A stretch of DNA of 64,000 bases from Euptelea pleiosperma (lineage: Eukaryota > Streptophyta > Magnoliopsida > Ranunculales > Eupteleaceae): NCBI GenBank assembly GCA_035048495.1, contig CM068540.1:6928829-6992828 (forward strand). The letters are read 5' to 3'. Positions 56,401 through 63,700 of the stretch are shown here, piece by piece; the stretch's first letter is position 1; each line of letters starts with the position of its first letter. The position numbers and the translations under genes were made by a program. A model generated the notes under the pieces. It was not told the DNA's origin and made no database searches. It worked only from the letters and a program-made list of their open reading frames with translations.

Positions 56401-59262
56401 TACATTTACCATTTTTTTCAATTTCAGGTACACTATGTTCTGGGTTCTTCTTATAATTACTAAGTTAGCATTCAGTTTTTACATAGAGGTATGGTTCTTA
56501 TCCATCTTCAAGAGTCATGGTCCTTCAATTTTCTAATATTAAAAAGTGACTGTAGCCTGTAGTTATTTTAATCAGATTTGGGTTCGAAACCAAACTGGAG
56601 ATGAATTTGAGAGAACAAGTAATTGAGAAACTTTGTTTGTATGTCATCAAGCAAAAAATTAACTATTTGTTCATGTAATAGTTTTGAAACAGTAATTATC
56701 TTGCAACAATTTAGAGTGGAGTTGATCATACAAGTATGCTCTTATTGGTTTAATCTGTACACTGGCTGTACTTTTGTTCTCTTTGTACCGTTAACTAATA
56801 AATTTCTAGTAAATTGAATACTGTGGAAACTGTTTTATCCAAAGCTAATTGAAGCATATATGACCAAGCAATATTTACAATGAGTGTTGTATACGCAGTC
56901 GTACTTCATACATGTATATTCAGAAACAGACTAGTTGGTTAATAAACTATATGAAACCGAATGAAAGGGAATCTAGTGTTTTTGTGATTGAGGAATTTCA
57001 ATTTTCATTTTGTTTCTCAGTGCTATAATGATTGACGGCTGTCAGTCACAATATAAATTTGTGAATGTGATGATAATTAGTTGTAATTTCTCATTAACAA
57101 CAGGCTTAAATAAATGGAAAATATGTACAAGCGGTTTTCATAACCATTATGCGTGAGGGGATATGTGTTTACTTTGTATGTGTATCAATGGTGATGTGTA
57201 CCCCGCGATACTTGTGGAGACAGTTTTCTATAGTTTGATGATCATTGTTTGTAGTAACAATTTCCTCTAATTTTTTTAGAATAAAACTAGACTTATCACT
57301 AATGATTCTTAGTATTCTGCTTCTGATGTTCTATGGTGAGGTGATTGGTTTTTCAATATCCAATGATCATTTTTTTCCATGGCAGATCAAGCCTTTAGTC
57401 TCTCCAACCAAAACAATCATGGAAACTCGCATAACAACTTTTCAATGGCATGAATTCTTTCCTCATGGTAAAGCTAAAAACATCAGAAAAGGCCGGCCTT
57501 TATTATTTGGGATTTGTTAGTAATGGTGTCAATTTCTGTATGCAGCCAAGAGCAATATTGGTGTTGTGATTGCACTCTGGGCTCCAATTATTCTTGTATG
57601 TTTCTGTCTCATCTTAATACTTTTTATGTCACTTTTGTTTTCATTACTTCACTTGCCTGTTGGTCTTAAGGCGGCGATTCTTTCCAGGTCTATTTCATGG
57701 ATGCACAGATTTGGTATGCTATCTTCTCAACATTATTCGGAGGTGTCTATGGGGCATTTCGCCGTCTTGGAGAGGTCGGTGGATCTTGCTTTCCTGTCTA
57801 ATCCTTTATGGCTGAGTATATATGCTGTTTGGTTCTGTATTCATGGTTTAAGGTCTCAGTCTTGGGATCATCCTGCGGCAAGACCAAGACTTCTCAGGTT
57901 ATCAGGAGGAGATGAGTCCAAGATGATGTGAGATTCTGTGAGACACTAAATTAAAAAATAATTCGAAAACTAATTGTTAGGAAATGAGGAAAAATCTAAA
58001 ACACGTAACTGTATAATGATTTGACAAAAAAACTAATTTATACATGTAATTTATGTGGCTTAAGTGTCGACCTTCAGGTGCTTCTGTTGGAAACTGTGAT
58101 CCTTTCTGACTAGATCCCTCTGAAAGACTATAAAATTGGAAACCTTTCTGCTGAATGTCAGGATGTGCTGATAAGCAATGGTTAATGATTCGTGAAGCCT
58201 TAACCTAGAGAATGTTGTGCGAAGATATTTTCAGTAGTTGTTTGGTTCCATAGTTACCTAAGAAGAGGTAAATTGCTTTTATATGCTCAATGGTTAGTCA
58301 CTACGTACGACGACTTGTGGAATAGTTTAAATCCCTATGAAAAACAACAAGTAGGGATTCATAACCTAAATGCATAACGTCTAGCTTTAACATAACCAAG
58401 TCACATAGTTGATGCATGCTATAAATATGATAGGTTTACTCATAAAAGCAGGTGTCACACTAAAATATTTATTTATAGTACCTTAAAATTCAGAAATGCT
58501 GAAGTGGTAAATTACAGAATCTAAATTTGATCATTATCTTACAACAACTGCTTTATTGTTGATCTAGTCATACTCAAACTTTGATTAGAGATCCTGGATA
58601 GGGATATTCCTTTTACTTTTATGTTAAAACTCAAGTCAACAGAAGTTCACGTGGTTAACTATTTAACATTGAAGTTATTATTAGACATTTATGCTGCACC
58701 TTACTTCACCATCTCACATGTCGCCTAATCAAACGTGAATGCGAATCTAAAGCAATCATCCATGTTTGAACTTAAAACATTGCCTCTTTTATTAAAAAGA
58801 AAAGAAGCATGATACTTGGTTCTTGGTCGTAAAACACATGTTCTATTCGTTTGTAACTTTGTGTTATTGTTCCTTCCAGATTCGAACTTTAGGAATGCTG
58901 AGATCCAGATTTCAATCATTGCCGGGTGCTTTTAATGCCCGCTTGATTCCTGTGGAGAAGGCTGATAAAGCTAAAAAGAAGAAGGGGTTGACGGCTATTT
59001 TTTCTCGCAAATTCGATGAGGTTAATTTCCCTTCTGTGTTGCTTTTCACTATATTCGATATTCGTTTGTCATGGACCTATGATTACTATACTTTTTCCGA
59101 TAATGTATTTATTAAAAACTCTTGTAGCTCAGCTTGAATTTTTCTTTCCCATGGCTGGTTGTTTCAGATCCCATCAGACCAAGTAAAGGAGGAAGCAAAA
59201 TTTGCTCAATTATGGAACAAAATAATTAGTAGTTTCAGAGAGGAAGATCTAATAAGTAACAG
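24889..59262 (+). CDS. CALS3: Callose synthase (glucan synthase-like), CalS1/2/3 clade, exons 1-22, 3' part outside window
   Basis: Family role: a large plasma-membrane enzyme that makes beta-1,3-glucan (callose) from UDP-glucose at plasmodesmata, cell plates and wounds. Seen: 22 exons join with GT-AG borders and one open frame of 2507 coding bases (about 835 residues). The N-terminal third is the soluble, Vta1-like/FKS1-dom1-type region (motifs [52 protein letters not shown]). Membrane segments follow from about residue 483 (exons 13-15, 17, 19), then the start of the cytosolic loop ([17 protein letters not shown]). The catalytic glucan-synthase domain and C-terminal membrane block must lie beyond 64000. 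The ATG at 24889 gives MSSRRGNE, matching the family N-terminus. Exons are listed separately. The paralogue (CalS1, 2, 3 or 4) is inferred from memory of the N-terminus and is less certain than the family. No stop or frameshift was seen in the exons. Confidence 0.93.
25665..25790. repeat. Imperfect tandem repeat, about 32-36-bp unit, in intron 1
   Basis: 'cccctatttatgggttataa', 'cccctattcatgggggttac' and 'cccctatttatgggttataa' recur in series, each followed by an 'aaccaga/aacctag' spacer. Confidence 0.75.
25791..27040. other. Intron 1 sequence, no gene
   Basis: A CT-rich stretch near 26060-26200 and an 'agagagagctgagtagctga' block resemble the untranslated part of an LTR element. Boundaries cannot be set. 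Confidence 0.4.
27050..27600 (+). pseudogene. RNase H-like fragment of a LINE, end partly duplicated
   Basis: Broken frames contain [35 protein letters not shown] and, further on, [16 protein letters not shown], as in the RVT_3/RNase H domain of plant LINEs (..D..NA..WV..., VADFLAREG..). The tail block ('gagatggtgt', 'cgttgtacattaggaat') occurs twice, near 27323 and 27507. Frameshifts prevent a single reading. Confidence 0.5.
28183..28283 (+). CDS. CALS3: Callose synthase exon 2
   Basis: Residues 65-98, containing [19 protein letters not shown] and [13 protein letters not shown]. Acceptor GGAATAG|GTCGC completes the split Cys codon. Donor AGG|gtaagc. The following intron is 12.3 kb and full of Copia elements. 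Confidence 0.95.
28904..30660 (+). mobile_element. Repeat-family copy 3, possible solo LTR, in intron 2
   Basis: Starts TGTCATGCCCCAAATCCGGG, a start common among long plant LTRs. It shares blocks with 1-4310 (see those entries), including 'gggtttggggcttttcaccc'. No coding capacity. The right end is uncertain because Copia sequence begins near 30660-30800. Confidence 0.5.
30802..32373 (-). pseudogene. Copia unit A: reverse transcriptase-RNase H remnant
   Basis: Minus strand. RT begins at 32220 with VVGCRWVYT and includes [20 protein letters not shown] and [18 protein letters not shown]. It continues at 31909-31682 ([13 protein letters not shown], carrying the YVDD catalytic motif). RNase H ends near 30805 ([13 protein letters not shown]). 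Stops and frameshifts separate these parts. Gag, protease and integrase are missing: a stub ([17 protein letters not shown]) joins directly to the leader at 32374. A polypurine tract (AACTTTGAGGGGGAG) lies at about 30808-30822. Confidence 0.85.
32374..32472 (-). mobile_element. Copia leader segment, second copy
   Basis: Matches the leader of Copia B at 37379-37485 ('ggtaggattcatttgtacca', 'agaagagatctttctgtgag'). It follows a primer-binding site and LTR, so in minus orientation the order is LTR, PBS, leader, then unit A. Confidence 0.75.
32473..32484 (-). promoter_or_regulatory. Primer-binding site complementary to initiator tRNA-Met
   Basis: Minus-strand TGGTATCAGAGC directly follows the LTR end ...TCTAACA. 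Confidence 0.85.
32485..32680 (-). repeat. 3' LTR of Copia B (196 bp)
   Basis: TGTAAGAG at the 5' end after the polypurine tract GAGGGGGAG, and AAATCTAACA at the 3' end before the PBS. The last 90 bases match 37498-37588. Confidence 0.85.
33820..33880. repeat. Perfect hairpin plus (TA)n tract inside Copia B reverse transcriptase
   Basis: 'aaagcaaccacc', a TA tract, then 'ggtggttgcttt' form a palindrome, preceded by a second TA tract. It sits where the family reads EEVYMxQPPG. The coding sequence resumes at [12 protein letters not shown]. Confidence 0.85.
34826..35320. mobile_element. hAT-like MITE with CATGGTTTTAAA end and AATTCG core, inside Copia B
   Basis: Left end CATGGTTTTAAAATTCG, right end GTTTAGAACCT(T). 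The interior is rich in GAATTAATTCG and related words and folds on itself. It splits the GAG-pre-integrase sequence: [10 protein letters not shown] precedes it and [16 protein letters not shown] follows on the minus strand. Flanks GTGAGGA and ATGAGGA are a probable target duplication. Confidence 0.75.
37486..37588 (-). repeat. Truncated 5' LTR and PBS of Copia B
   Basis: Minus strand: 91 bases of LTR end (AAATCTAACA) followed by TGGTATCAGAGC (37497-37486). The upstream half of the LTR is missing and the break joins Copia C at 'cctcttgt|aacgaagg'. Confidence 0.8.
37589..39410 (-). pseudogene. Copia element C, gag to GAG-pre-integrase, broken
   Basis: Minus strand: gag starts near 39335 ([30 protein letters not shown]) and continues at 39082-38684 ([20 protein letters not shown], ending in an RGGRGxRG arginine-glycine tail). 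A degraded knuckle [15 protein letters not shown] lies near 38630, with the second Cys replaced by Tyr. Protease is near 38330 ([13 protein letters not shown], where the family has D-S-G-A). It continues after the MITE with [27 protein letters not shown] and [13 protein letters not shown], then stops at the Copia B junction. Integrase, RT and RNase H are absent. Confidence 0.82.
37895..38216. mobile_element. hAT-like MITE with CATGGTTCAAAGT ends and GGTTTCGG core, inside Copia C
   Basis: The 322-bp element begins CATGGTTCAAAGT and ends ACTTTAAACCATA, and is flanked by an exact 8-bp duplication CTTTGAAG (37887-37894 and 38217-38224). The core is many copies of GTTTCGGT and its complement. Removing the element and one CTTTGAAG joins ...LADGTTSK to VTGIDQA in the Copia frame. 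An 8-bp duplication is typical of hAT transposition. Confidence 0.88.
39411..39660 (-). mobile_element. Leader of Copia C (untranslated)
   Basis: Upstream of the gag start on the minus strand, with no long frame. A 5' LTR could not be delimited. Confidence 0.45.
39661..40589. other. Intron 2 end, no gene
   Basis: Mostly unassigned sequence up to the exon 3 acceptor. Open stretches near 40284-40564 overlap on both strands and have no recognisable product. Confidence 0.5.
40590..40714 (+). CDS. CALS3: Callose synthase exon 3
   Basis: Residues 99-140, with [20 protein letters not shown]. Acceptor TTTTCAG|GAGAAT, donor GATCG|gtgag. The reading phase agrees with exon 2 across the 12.3-kb intron. 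Confidence 0.95.
40819..40912 (+). CDS. CALS3: Callose synthase exon 4
   Basis: Residues 140-171, with [18 protein letters not shown]. Acceptor TCTTCAG|TGCACA, donor CATGAG|gtgaag. Confidence 0.95.
41029..41086 (+). repeat. Duplicated splice acceptor and exon 5 start
   Basis: 'cgtagattttggaagctcat' followed by 'aa' occurs at 41029-41050 and 41065-41086, 36 bases apart. Both contain a TAG acceptor followed by ATT TTG GAA GCT CAT. Using the first gives an in-frame TAG after 11 codons. Confidence 0.92.
41070..41180 (+). CDS. CALS3: Callose synthase exon 5 (downstream of a duplicated acceptor)
   Basis: Residues 172-208, beginning [13 protein letters not shown] and including [13 protein letters not shown]. 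The acceptor with its first exon bases is repeated 36 bases upstream at 41029-41050. Only the downstream acceptor keeps the frame open. Donor CCCGAG|gtctgt. Confidence 0.92.
41305..41421 (+). CDS. CALS3: Callose synthase exon 6
   Basis: Residues 209-247, with [17 protein letters not shown] and WLQVMFGFQ. Acceptor TTTCCAG|ATTCAA, donor TTTCAG|gtgaat. Confidence 0.95.
41458..41489. repeat. (CT)n microsatellite in intron 6
   Basis: About 15 CT units directly after 'cccttct'. Confidence 0.9.
41490..42630. other. Intron 6 sequence, no gene
   Basis: AT-rich with a poly-A tract near 42298. No element boundary was recognised. Confidence 0.5.
42631..43342. mobile_element. Palindromic TRIM array: four LTRs, two in each orientation
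   Basis: Minus-strand LTRs lie at 42631-42749 and 42825-42943 (119 bp each, TGTTAGCGG...TTTAACA or TTTCACA), each with internal sequence that starts with a PBS (TGGTATCAGAGCC, rc at 42812-42824). Plus-strand LTRs lie at 43038-43156 (119 bp) and 43222-43342 (121 bp, more diverged), separated by an internal part with a decayed PBS (TGGTATTAAAGC at 43157). The centre of the palindrome is near 42998. The outer flanks are AAGAT on both sides (42626-42630, 43343-43347). TRIMs are tiny non-coding LTR elements. Confidence 0.8.
43464..43556 (+). CDS. CALS3: Callose synthase exon 7
   Basis: Residues 248-278: [19 protein letters not shown] followed by [12 protein letters not shown]. Acceptor GTGCAG|AAGGAT, donor CCCAAG|gttttc. 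Intron 6 before it carries the TRIM array. Confidence 0.95.
43644..43735 (+). CDS. CALS3: Callose synthase exon 8
   Basis: Residues 279-309, with [20 protein letters not shown]. Acceptor TTCTTAG|TTGGAT, donor CTCTG|gtgag. Confidence 0.94.
43970..44096 (+). CDS. CALS3: Callose synthase exon 9
   Basis: Residues 309-351, with [20 protein letters not shown] and [20 protein letters not shown]. Acceptor AAACAG|GTTGCC completes the split Trp codon. Donor CATCAT|gtatgc. Followed by the 8.3-kb intron 9. Confidence 0.95.
44097..45040. other. Start of intron 9, no gene
   Basis: No recognisable coding or repeat feature. A 66-codon plus-strand frame at 44721-44921 has no known product. Confidence 0.5.
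45040..46450 (-). pseudogene. Ty3/gypsy pol remnant (RNase H to integrase)
   Basis: On the minus strand near 46445-46320: [24 protein letters not shown] sequence in broken frames (family: KEFYAIV.AL.HWRHYL..KEF). [18 protein letters not shown] follows near 46255-46200 (family: ..K..N.VADALSRR). Near 45360-45300, [19 protein letters not shown] is an integrase signature. Frames shift several times and the intervening sequence is degraded. Confidence 0.75.
46540..46706 (+). mobile_element. LINE 3' end with poly-A
   Basis: A GT/CT-rich stretch ('ttgtttgggtgtttcggggg') ends in a run of about 15 A at 46690-46706, as at the 3' end of a plant LINE. Truncated, with no coding sequence. Confidence 0.5.
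46771..47228 (+). pseudogene. RNase H-like domain fragment of a LINE
   Basis: Begins [20 protein letters not shown] in one frame and continues from 46915 in another with [18 protein letters not shown] and [16 protein letters not shown]. This is the RVT_3 order (DG..., D S..A...., VADFLA). At least one frameshift. It is cut by the 3' end of the minus-strand LINE at 47229. Confidence 0.65.
47651..50979 (-). pseudogene. LINE ORF2: endonuclease, reverse transcriptase, zf-RVT
   Basis: Starts at 50979 with [19 protein letters not shown], the AP-endonuclease opening. GGDFNVI-like sequence near 50570 is decayed. SDHNPVMIR lies near 50300 in another frame. The RT core includes [20 protein letters not shown] (about 49460), [52 protein letters not shown] (about 49080) and [11 protein letters not shown] (catalytic F-A-D-D, about 48930). 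Then come [16 protein letters not shown] and [13 protein letters not shown]. The zf-RVT region is at 47917-47651 ([28 protein letters not shown]). At least ten frame breaks were seen. Confidence 0.85.
50980..51864 (-). pseudogene. LINE ORF1 remnant
   Basis: Minus-strand open pieces (51864-51490, 51429-51220, 51178-50969) rich in acidic and serine residues lie directly upstream of ORF2. No zinc knuckle or RNA-binding motif was recognised, so the ORF1 call rests on position. Confidence 0.5.
51961..52422. other. End of intron 9
   Basis: AT-rich with a duplicated 'agtattaattttatttcttt' (near 52032 and 52072). No gene. Confidence 0.5.
52423..52560 (+). CDS. CALS3: Callose synthase exon 10
   Basis: Residues 352-397: [20 protein letters not shown], then [20 protein letters not shown]. 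Acceptor TTTTTAG|ATGGCT, donor GCTAAG|gtgctg. Confidence 0.95.
52674..52750 (+). CDS. CALS3: Callose synthase exon 11
   Basis: Residues 398-423, with [17 protein letters not shown]. Acceptor GCATAG|GAAGCT, donor TTTTG|gtattg. Confidence 0.95.
52835..52928 (+). CDS. CALS3: Callose synthase exon 12
   Basis: Residues 423-454, with [19 protein letters not shown]. Acceptor ATTATAG|GTCAGT. The donor AATGTG|gtaacc keeps the phase with exon 13. Confidence 0.92.
52929..54142. other. Intron 12, no gene
   Basis: Contains a partly repeated block: 'tggttgagctcaatcaactg' near 53930 resembles sequence near 53715, and 'taatgaagctggtttaattt' near 53790 recurs near 54028. A TTTAAACCATGG near 53890 resembles the end of the hAT-like MITE family, but no partner end was found. 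Confidence 0.5.
54143..54265 (+). CDS. CALS3: Callose synthase exon 13
   Basis: Residues 455-495, with [20 protein letters not shown] and the start of the first hydrophobic segment ([10 protein letters not shown]). Acceptor TGTTTAG|GAGAAC, donor TTACAG|gtaatt. Confidence 0.95.
54338..54455 (+). CDS. CALS3: Callose synthase exon 14
   Basis: Residues 496-535, with [17 protein letters not shown] and [19 protein letters not shown]. Acceptor TTTTAAG|GCAATG, donor TCAAG|gttaga. Its first bases are partly duplicated about 400 bases downstream (54731-54764). Confidence 0.95.
54731..54764 (+). pseudogene. Partial duplicate of the start of exon 14
   Basis: Acceptor CTTTTAAG is followed by GCA ATT ATA ATT GCT TGG AAT GGA TC, the start of exon 14 with one codon (ATG) lost. 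Similarity ends at 54764, and an in-frame TGA follows shortly. Confidence 0.85.
55187..55670 (-). mobile_element. LINE 3' fragment (zf-RVT tail), minus strand
   Basis: The minus-strand frame from 55653 contains [13 protein letters not shown] and [19 protein letters not shown], the C-terminal zf-RVT tail of plant LINEs. A T-run at about 55190-55199 marks the poly-A tail. It is 5'-truncated, typical of LINE insertion, and lies in intron 14. Confidence 0.8.
55776..56110 (+). CDS. CALS3: Callose synthase exon 15
   Basis: The longest exon here, residues 535-646. Contains [15 protein letters not shown], the hydrophobic [16 protein letters not shown], a second segment around [20 protein letters not shown], and [20 protein letters not shown]. 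Acceptor TTTTCCAG|CTGTCC, donor TCTCAG|gtatgc. Confidence 0.95.
56281..56333 (+). CDS. CALS3: Callose synthase exon 16
   Basis: Residues 647-664, with [18 protein letters not shown]. Acceptor GTTGCAG|CCTCGG, donor TTCAA|gtaaga. Confidence 0.95.
56428..56488 (+). CDS. CALS3: Callose synthase exon 17
   Basis: Residues 664-684, with the hydrophobic [17 protein letters not shown]. Acceptor TTTCAG|GTACAC, donor ATAGAG|gtatgg. Confidence 0.95.
56489..57385. other. Intron 17, no gene
   Basis: No repeat or coding feature recognised. Confidence 0.5.
57386..57467 (+). CDS. CALS3: Callose synthase exon 18
   Basis: Residues 685-712, with [20 protein letters not shown] and WHEFFPH. Acceptor ATGGCAG|ATCAAG, donor CTCATG|gtaaag. 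Confidence 0.95.
57546..57595 (+). CDS. CALS3: Callose synthase exon 19
   Basis: Residues 712-728, with [16 protein letters not shown]. Acceptor TATGCAG|CCAAGA, donor ATTCTT|gtatgt. Confidence 0.94.
57688..57774 (+). CDS. CALS3: Callose synthase exon 20
   Basis: Residues 729-757, with [19 protein letters not shown] and GAFRRLGE. Acceptor TTTCCAG|GTCTAT, donor GGAGAG|gtcggt. Confidence 0.95.
57775..58879. other. Intron 20, no gene
   Basis: The exon 20 frame stays open to 57931 past the donor, but that sequence has no family similarity. The rest is unassigned AT-rich DNA. Confidence 0.5.
58880..59020 (+). CDS. CALS3: Callose synthase exon 21
   Basis: Residues 758-804, with [26 protein letters not shown] and a lysine-rich KAKKKKG stretch. 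Acceptor CTTCCAG|ATTCGA, donor GATGAG|gttaat. Confidence 0.95.
59168..59262 (+). CDS. CALS3: Callose synthase exon 22 (last exon in window)
   Basis: Residues 805-836, with [24 protein letters not shown] sequence (here AKFAQLWNK, then SFREEDLIS). Acceptor TTTCAG|ATCCCA, donor AACAG|gtactg. The next expected family exon was not found before 64000, where a Copia element occupies the intron. Confidence 0.94.
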
Positions 59263-59923
59263 GTACTGTGACATATATTGCCTTAGCTTGAGACAATTGT
59301 GCACTTTAAATTATTGATTCCGTTGCTCTTTTCTTTTTTTTTTCCTGGGCAATTGTGAACGGAGGTTTTTCTAAAAGATGCAGGTTCGTTATAGATTAAT
59401 GAAATCAAAATAGCTTATAATTTAGGCAAATCTGTTTTAGATTAACACATACGCTCTCTGTGAACATTTGTCCTTGTTGGAATGAAATTTTGCAACCCAT
59501 AAATTGCTGTTTCCAATAATGCATTGATCTGCCCAAAAAAAAAATTCCAGTAATCGACCGTAGAGATATGTACTGCCTGACCTGTAGTTAGTGTACATAA
59601 CTGAGAGGAAAGATTGAGTCTCTTTCTTTAAGGCATATGGTGCCTCTGCAGGAAGTTCTCTGCAGTAGATTCGATTGATGCGCCACCTCCCGGATACTAC
59701 AACCTTAGTACGACCTGTAGTTACCTTGCACTTCATAAAGGAAGACGAATCTGTGCACCTTTTATCCCGCGCCCCAAAAAAATGACTATAAAACAGCAAT
59801 ATTAACTAACTGTGTCATGAAGAAACCATGAGAAAACACACAAACTGTAGCTGGCAAATAGTGTATCAAAGATAAACTCTGTAACATTAGTAACAGGTTG
59901 AAAAGAAATGTAGATGTAGAAAT
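59263..59923. other. Intron 22 before the Copia insertion
   Basis: No recognisable feature. A 120-codon minus-strand frame (59799-59437) has no known product. Confidence 0.5.
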
Positions 59924-60117
59924 TGTTGAAGGATGTTCTTGCTATTTCACTAAAATTTGTGTCTTTATCTCTTATTCTGTTATTCTATGTAAGGGCCCAC
60001 AATAAGTAATATAAAATCTTTTCTTTGGAGTGTGTACGGTTAACACTCTCCAGCAATTATTCTCTCATCTCTTCACCTATTCTAGGGTTTTCTCCATTAA
60101 CCCTAGAATATTTCAAC
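59924..60117 (+). repeat. 5' LTR of Copia D
   Basis: Starts TGTTGAAGG and ends ATATTTCAAC just before TTGGTATCAGAGC. About 194 bp. Confidence 0.75.
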
Positions 60118-60118
60118 T

Positions 60119-60130
60119 TGGTATCAGAGC
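60119..60130 (+). promoter_or_regulatory. Primer-binding site of Copia D (initiator tRNA-Met)
   Basis: TGGTATCAGAGC follows the LTR end after one base. Confidence 0.88.
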
Positions 60131-60789
60131 ATCAGGGATTTGAAGCTTCACCATCATAACCAGATCGTAGGGCATCTTGCACAGTACCTTGGAGGTGCTG
60201 ACGTCATTGCTGACGACACCGGCTGTACGGCTGGCGTCATCAGCTGTACAGACAGGGTGAGGATAATGCCTAGATCCTTCTCCACCTAGTGAAACCTGAT
60301 TTTTGGTGATTTTGGGGAATTTTTGAGCATTCGTTCATCGAGTTATGGCTGTTCTTCGAAGAAATTCAAAAATATTCAAGATCTGGTTTAGCGTGATTTG
60401 TGCCACCTTCTGAGGTTTCTTCCTTGGGTTTGTTGCTTCGTTTTGGTCCACCATATGGATATTTATTGATCCACATCCCTCTCGTTCGATTTCTTGGAGT
60501 TTTGAGCTCCGTGGCTTGTTTTCTCCACAAAAAACCTACCGCCGACAACTATTTTTGGGTTTTTTGACCTACTTTTTTTTGTGGATAACCCTCCCACAAG
60601 TGTTTTTGATGGTTTTGATGCACTTTGGTGCTATTGGGATGTTGTTTCTGACCTTCAAGGTCCTGTTTTGATTGTTTTTGATGTTTTTTTGGTGATTTGA
60701 CATGCCTATGTCGACGTCGAACGACTCCGATGTGTCCTCGGACCTACTGATCAGTTAATACACTCATATTCCAGCAAATACACCCTTGG

Positions 60790-63700
60790 ATAATCCCGGA
60801 TTGCAGATTACTACAACGAAGTTGATTGGGAAAAATTACCTAGAATGGTCTAGAGCCGCCAAGATGTTCATTGGAGGCTGTGGGAAACAAGGGTATATTA
60901 CTGGCCGATTGAAAGCACCTAACAGTCATGTCTTGGCTCCTTAACTCTATGGAGTCCCACATCAGTCGAGGATACATGTTTCTTTCCACGACTAAGGAAA
61001 TCTGGGATTCAGCAGCGCAAACTTACTCTCAGCAGAAAAATGTCTCTCGAATTTATCTGTTACGCCAGAGCGTTGCTACTCTCCGTCAGGGAGACTCTTT
61101 TTTGGCCGATTGTTTTGCTACACTTCGTAGTATGTGGGAAGAATTAGATTACTACCAGGTTTTTACGCCTGACTGTCCTGCAGATGGTCTACAGTGTACA
61201 TTGGTTGAGCAAAATCGTATATACGAGTTCCTAGCGGGATTGAATGTAGATTTTGAGTTAGCCCGCGTGCAGTTACTTAGTTGTGATATTTTACCCTCGC
61301 TCAACTAGGTTTATGCTTATGTTCAGAGTGAAGACAGCCGCCGTGCTATTATGTCACCCTCTATTGGCCATGAGAAGTCACCCTTGACAGCTTTTGCCCC
61401 AAAAAACAAAGCCTAAACATCTTCTAGTAGTGGCAAAGGGGGTCCCCCACTTATCAAAAAAAAATGGGGGGTCCCCTACCTACGTGTACTTATTGTGGCA
61501 AGAAGGGCCACACCAAGGATCGATGCTGGAAGTTACAGGTTTGTGAGGGGTGTGGCAAGAAAGGGCACAGCAAAGAGAAGTGCTGGAATATTTTTGGGCG
61601 ACCACCACCATTGCTGGGGACATCTCCTATTGCTCATAGTGCCACCATGGACTCTACTCCAGGTTCCCTACCTCCATCAAGTGCAGCATCCCAACCTCTC
61701 AACATATCTTCTTCTTCAGTTCATTTCTCCAGCGATGAGATTTAGAACTTGCGGCGGTTTATGGCTCAGCTTGGTGGTCCTTCTGCTACTTTTACGTTTG
61801 CCCAGTCAAGTATCATCAATTCTGTCCACCATGTCTCTGCTTCCACTTCCGTTTCTAGCACACCTTGGATCATTGATTCAGGTGCTTCCAAGCACATGAC
61901 TGGTAGGTCTTCTTTTTCGTCATATTCCGTGTGTTCAAGACTGGATAAAGTCCGCATTGCTGATGGCACACTTTCCTCTGTTTCGGAGAAAGGTTGTGTC
62001 ACTGTCTCTTCTGACCTCTCTTTATCTTCTGTTCTTCATGTTCCTAAATTCTCTACTAATTTGTTGTCAGTCAGTTCTCTTACCAAGAACCTTAACTATT
62101 GTGCTATCTTTTTCCCTTCTTGTTGTCTGTTTCAGGACTTGGTCACGAGGAAGACGATTGGCACTGGGCGTGAAGTGGGTGGTCTCTACCTCCTGGTTGC
62201 GGTTCCTACTGTCTTTGCAACTTTTCAGTCTAGTAGTCATAGCAATAGGGTCAATAAGGAGCATATTATGTCTTGGCATGCTCGTCTAGGTCATGTTTCT
62301 TTTCCATATTTAGGTTTGTTATTTCCTGAGTTATTCAAGTCAGTGACCACTTCGGATCTTCATTGTGAAGTGTGTGCTGTTTCGAAACATTGTCGAACAA
62401 TTTTTCCATCACGTGGTAATAAAAGTTTGTTTGCTTTTGATATTGTTCACACTTATGTTTGGGGTCCATCCCCGGTTACCTCTGTTTTTGGTTATCGCTA
62501 CTTCGTTTCGTTTGTGGATGATTTTTCCCGTTGTACATGGATCTTTGTTATGAAGTCAAAGGATGAAGTCTACACTATTTTTCAGCAATTTCACAAAATG
62601 GTTCTTACTCAATTTGGAAAATGTATAAAAATCCTCTGATCTGATCAAGGGGGAGAGTACATGTATGGGGGTTTACATTCCTACTTGGCCGACCATGGGA
62701 TTGAGCATCAGAATTCATGTATTTTACCCCACAACAGAACGGGGTTGCTGAAAGAAAAAATCGACACTTGTTGGAAGTAGTCCGGGCACTCCTTCTCTGG
62801 CACCATGTGCCAAAGACATTGGTCTGATGCAGTGCTCCTAGGATCGCACCTAATAAATTAGATGCCATCTCGATCTCTCCAGTTTAGTACTCTATACCAG
62901 TTTTCGCGTCCTACGAGTCCACTGTTCTCGGTCCAGCCAAAATTTTTTGGTTACGTCTGCTTTGTTCATATTCTTGGTCCGTATCGCACAAAATTGGATT
63001 CGAAAGCATTGAAGTATGTTTTTTTGGGATATTCATCGACTCATAAGGGCTATAAATGTTTCCCTCCTCCCACTCGTAAGCAGTTTATTACCATGGATGT
63101 CACCTTCCTTGAGTCGGTCTCGTACTTTCCAGGTCCTTGTGCCACCTTTCCTCAGGGGGAGCATTGTGGTGCAGAAAGGCAATGGCAACCTGCTCCCTTG
63201 CCATTAGCTATGGATGCCCTTGACAGTGTTGGTCTTGACAGTGCTCCCAAAATTGATACTATTGATACGGGTACTAGCAAGCAGGGGGGCTGCAAGTGTA
63301 CACACAGCGCCGGTTGAAAGTGACCCAGGCAACTACTGAACTCTAGGGCCAACAGTCATCCTCGATGGACTCAGGTAATCCCATTTTTATTTCTGCTCCG
63401 TATGACTCTGATCTTCCTATCGCTCACAGGAAGGGAAAGAGATCGTGTACTCAACATCCTATTCTAGCTTTGTTTCATATGACAATCTGTCTTCATCCTA
63501 CAAGTCCTTTGTTACCTCTTTGTCCTCCGTTGCACTTCCTTCATCTGTTACAGAAGCACCCTAGGTGGAAAGAAGCAATGTATGAAGAAATGGATGCATT
63601 GAAAAACAACACGTGGAATGGAAGTGGGTTTATACTGTGAAATGTAAATCAGACGGCTCAGTGGATCGTTACAAGGCAAGATTGGTTGCAAAGGGCTACT

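Noticed and set aside
57775..57931. Open frame continuing past callose synthase exon 20.
   Set aside because: The donor gtcggt is followed by sequence without family similarity, and the expected continuation IRTLGML is at 58880.
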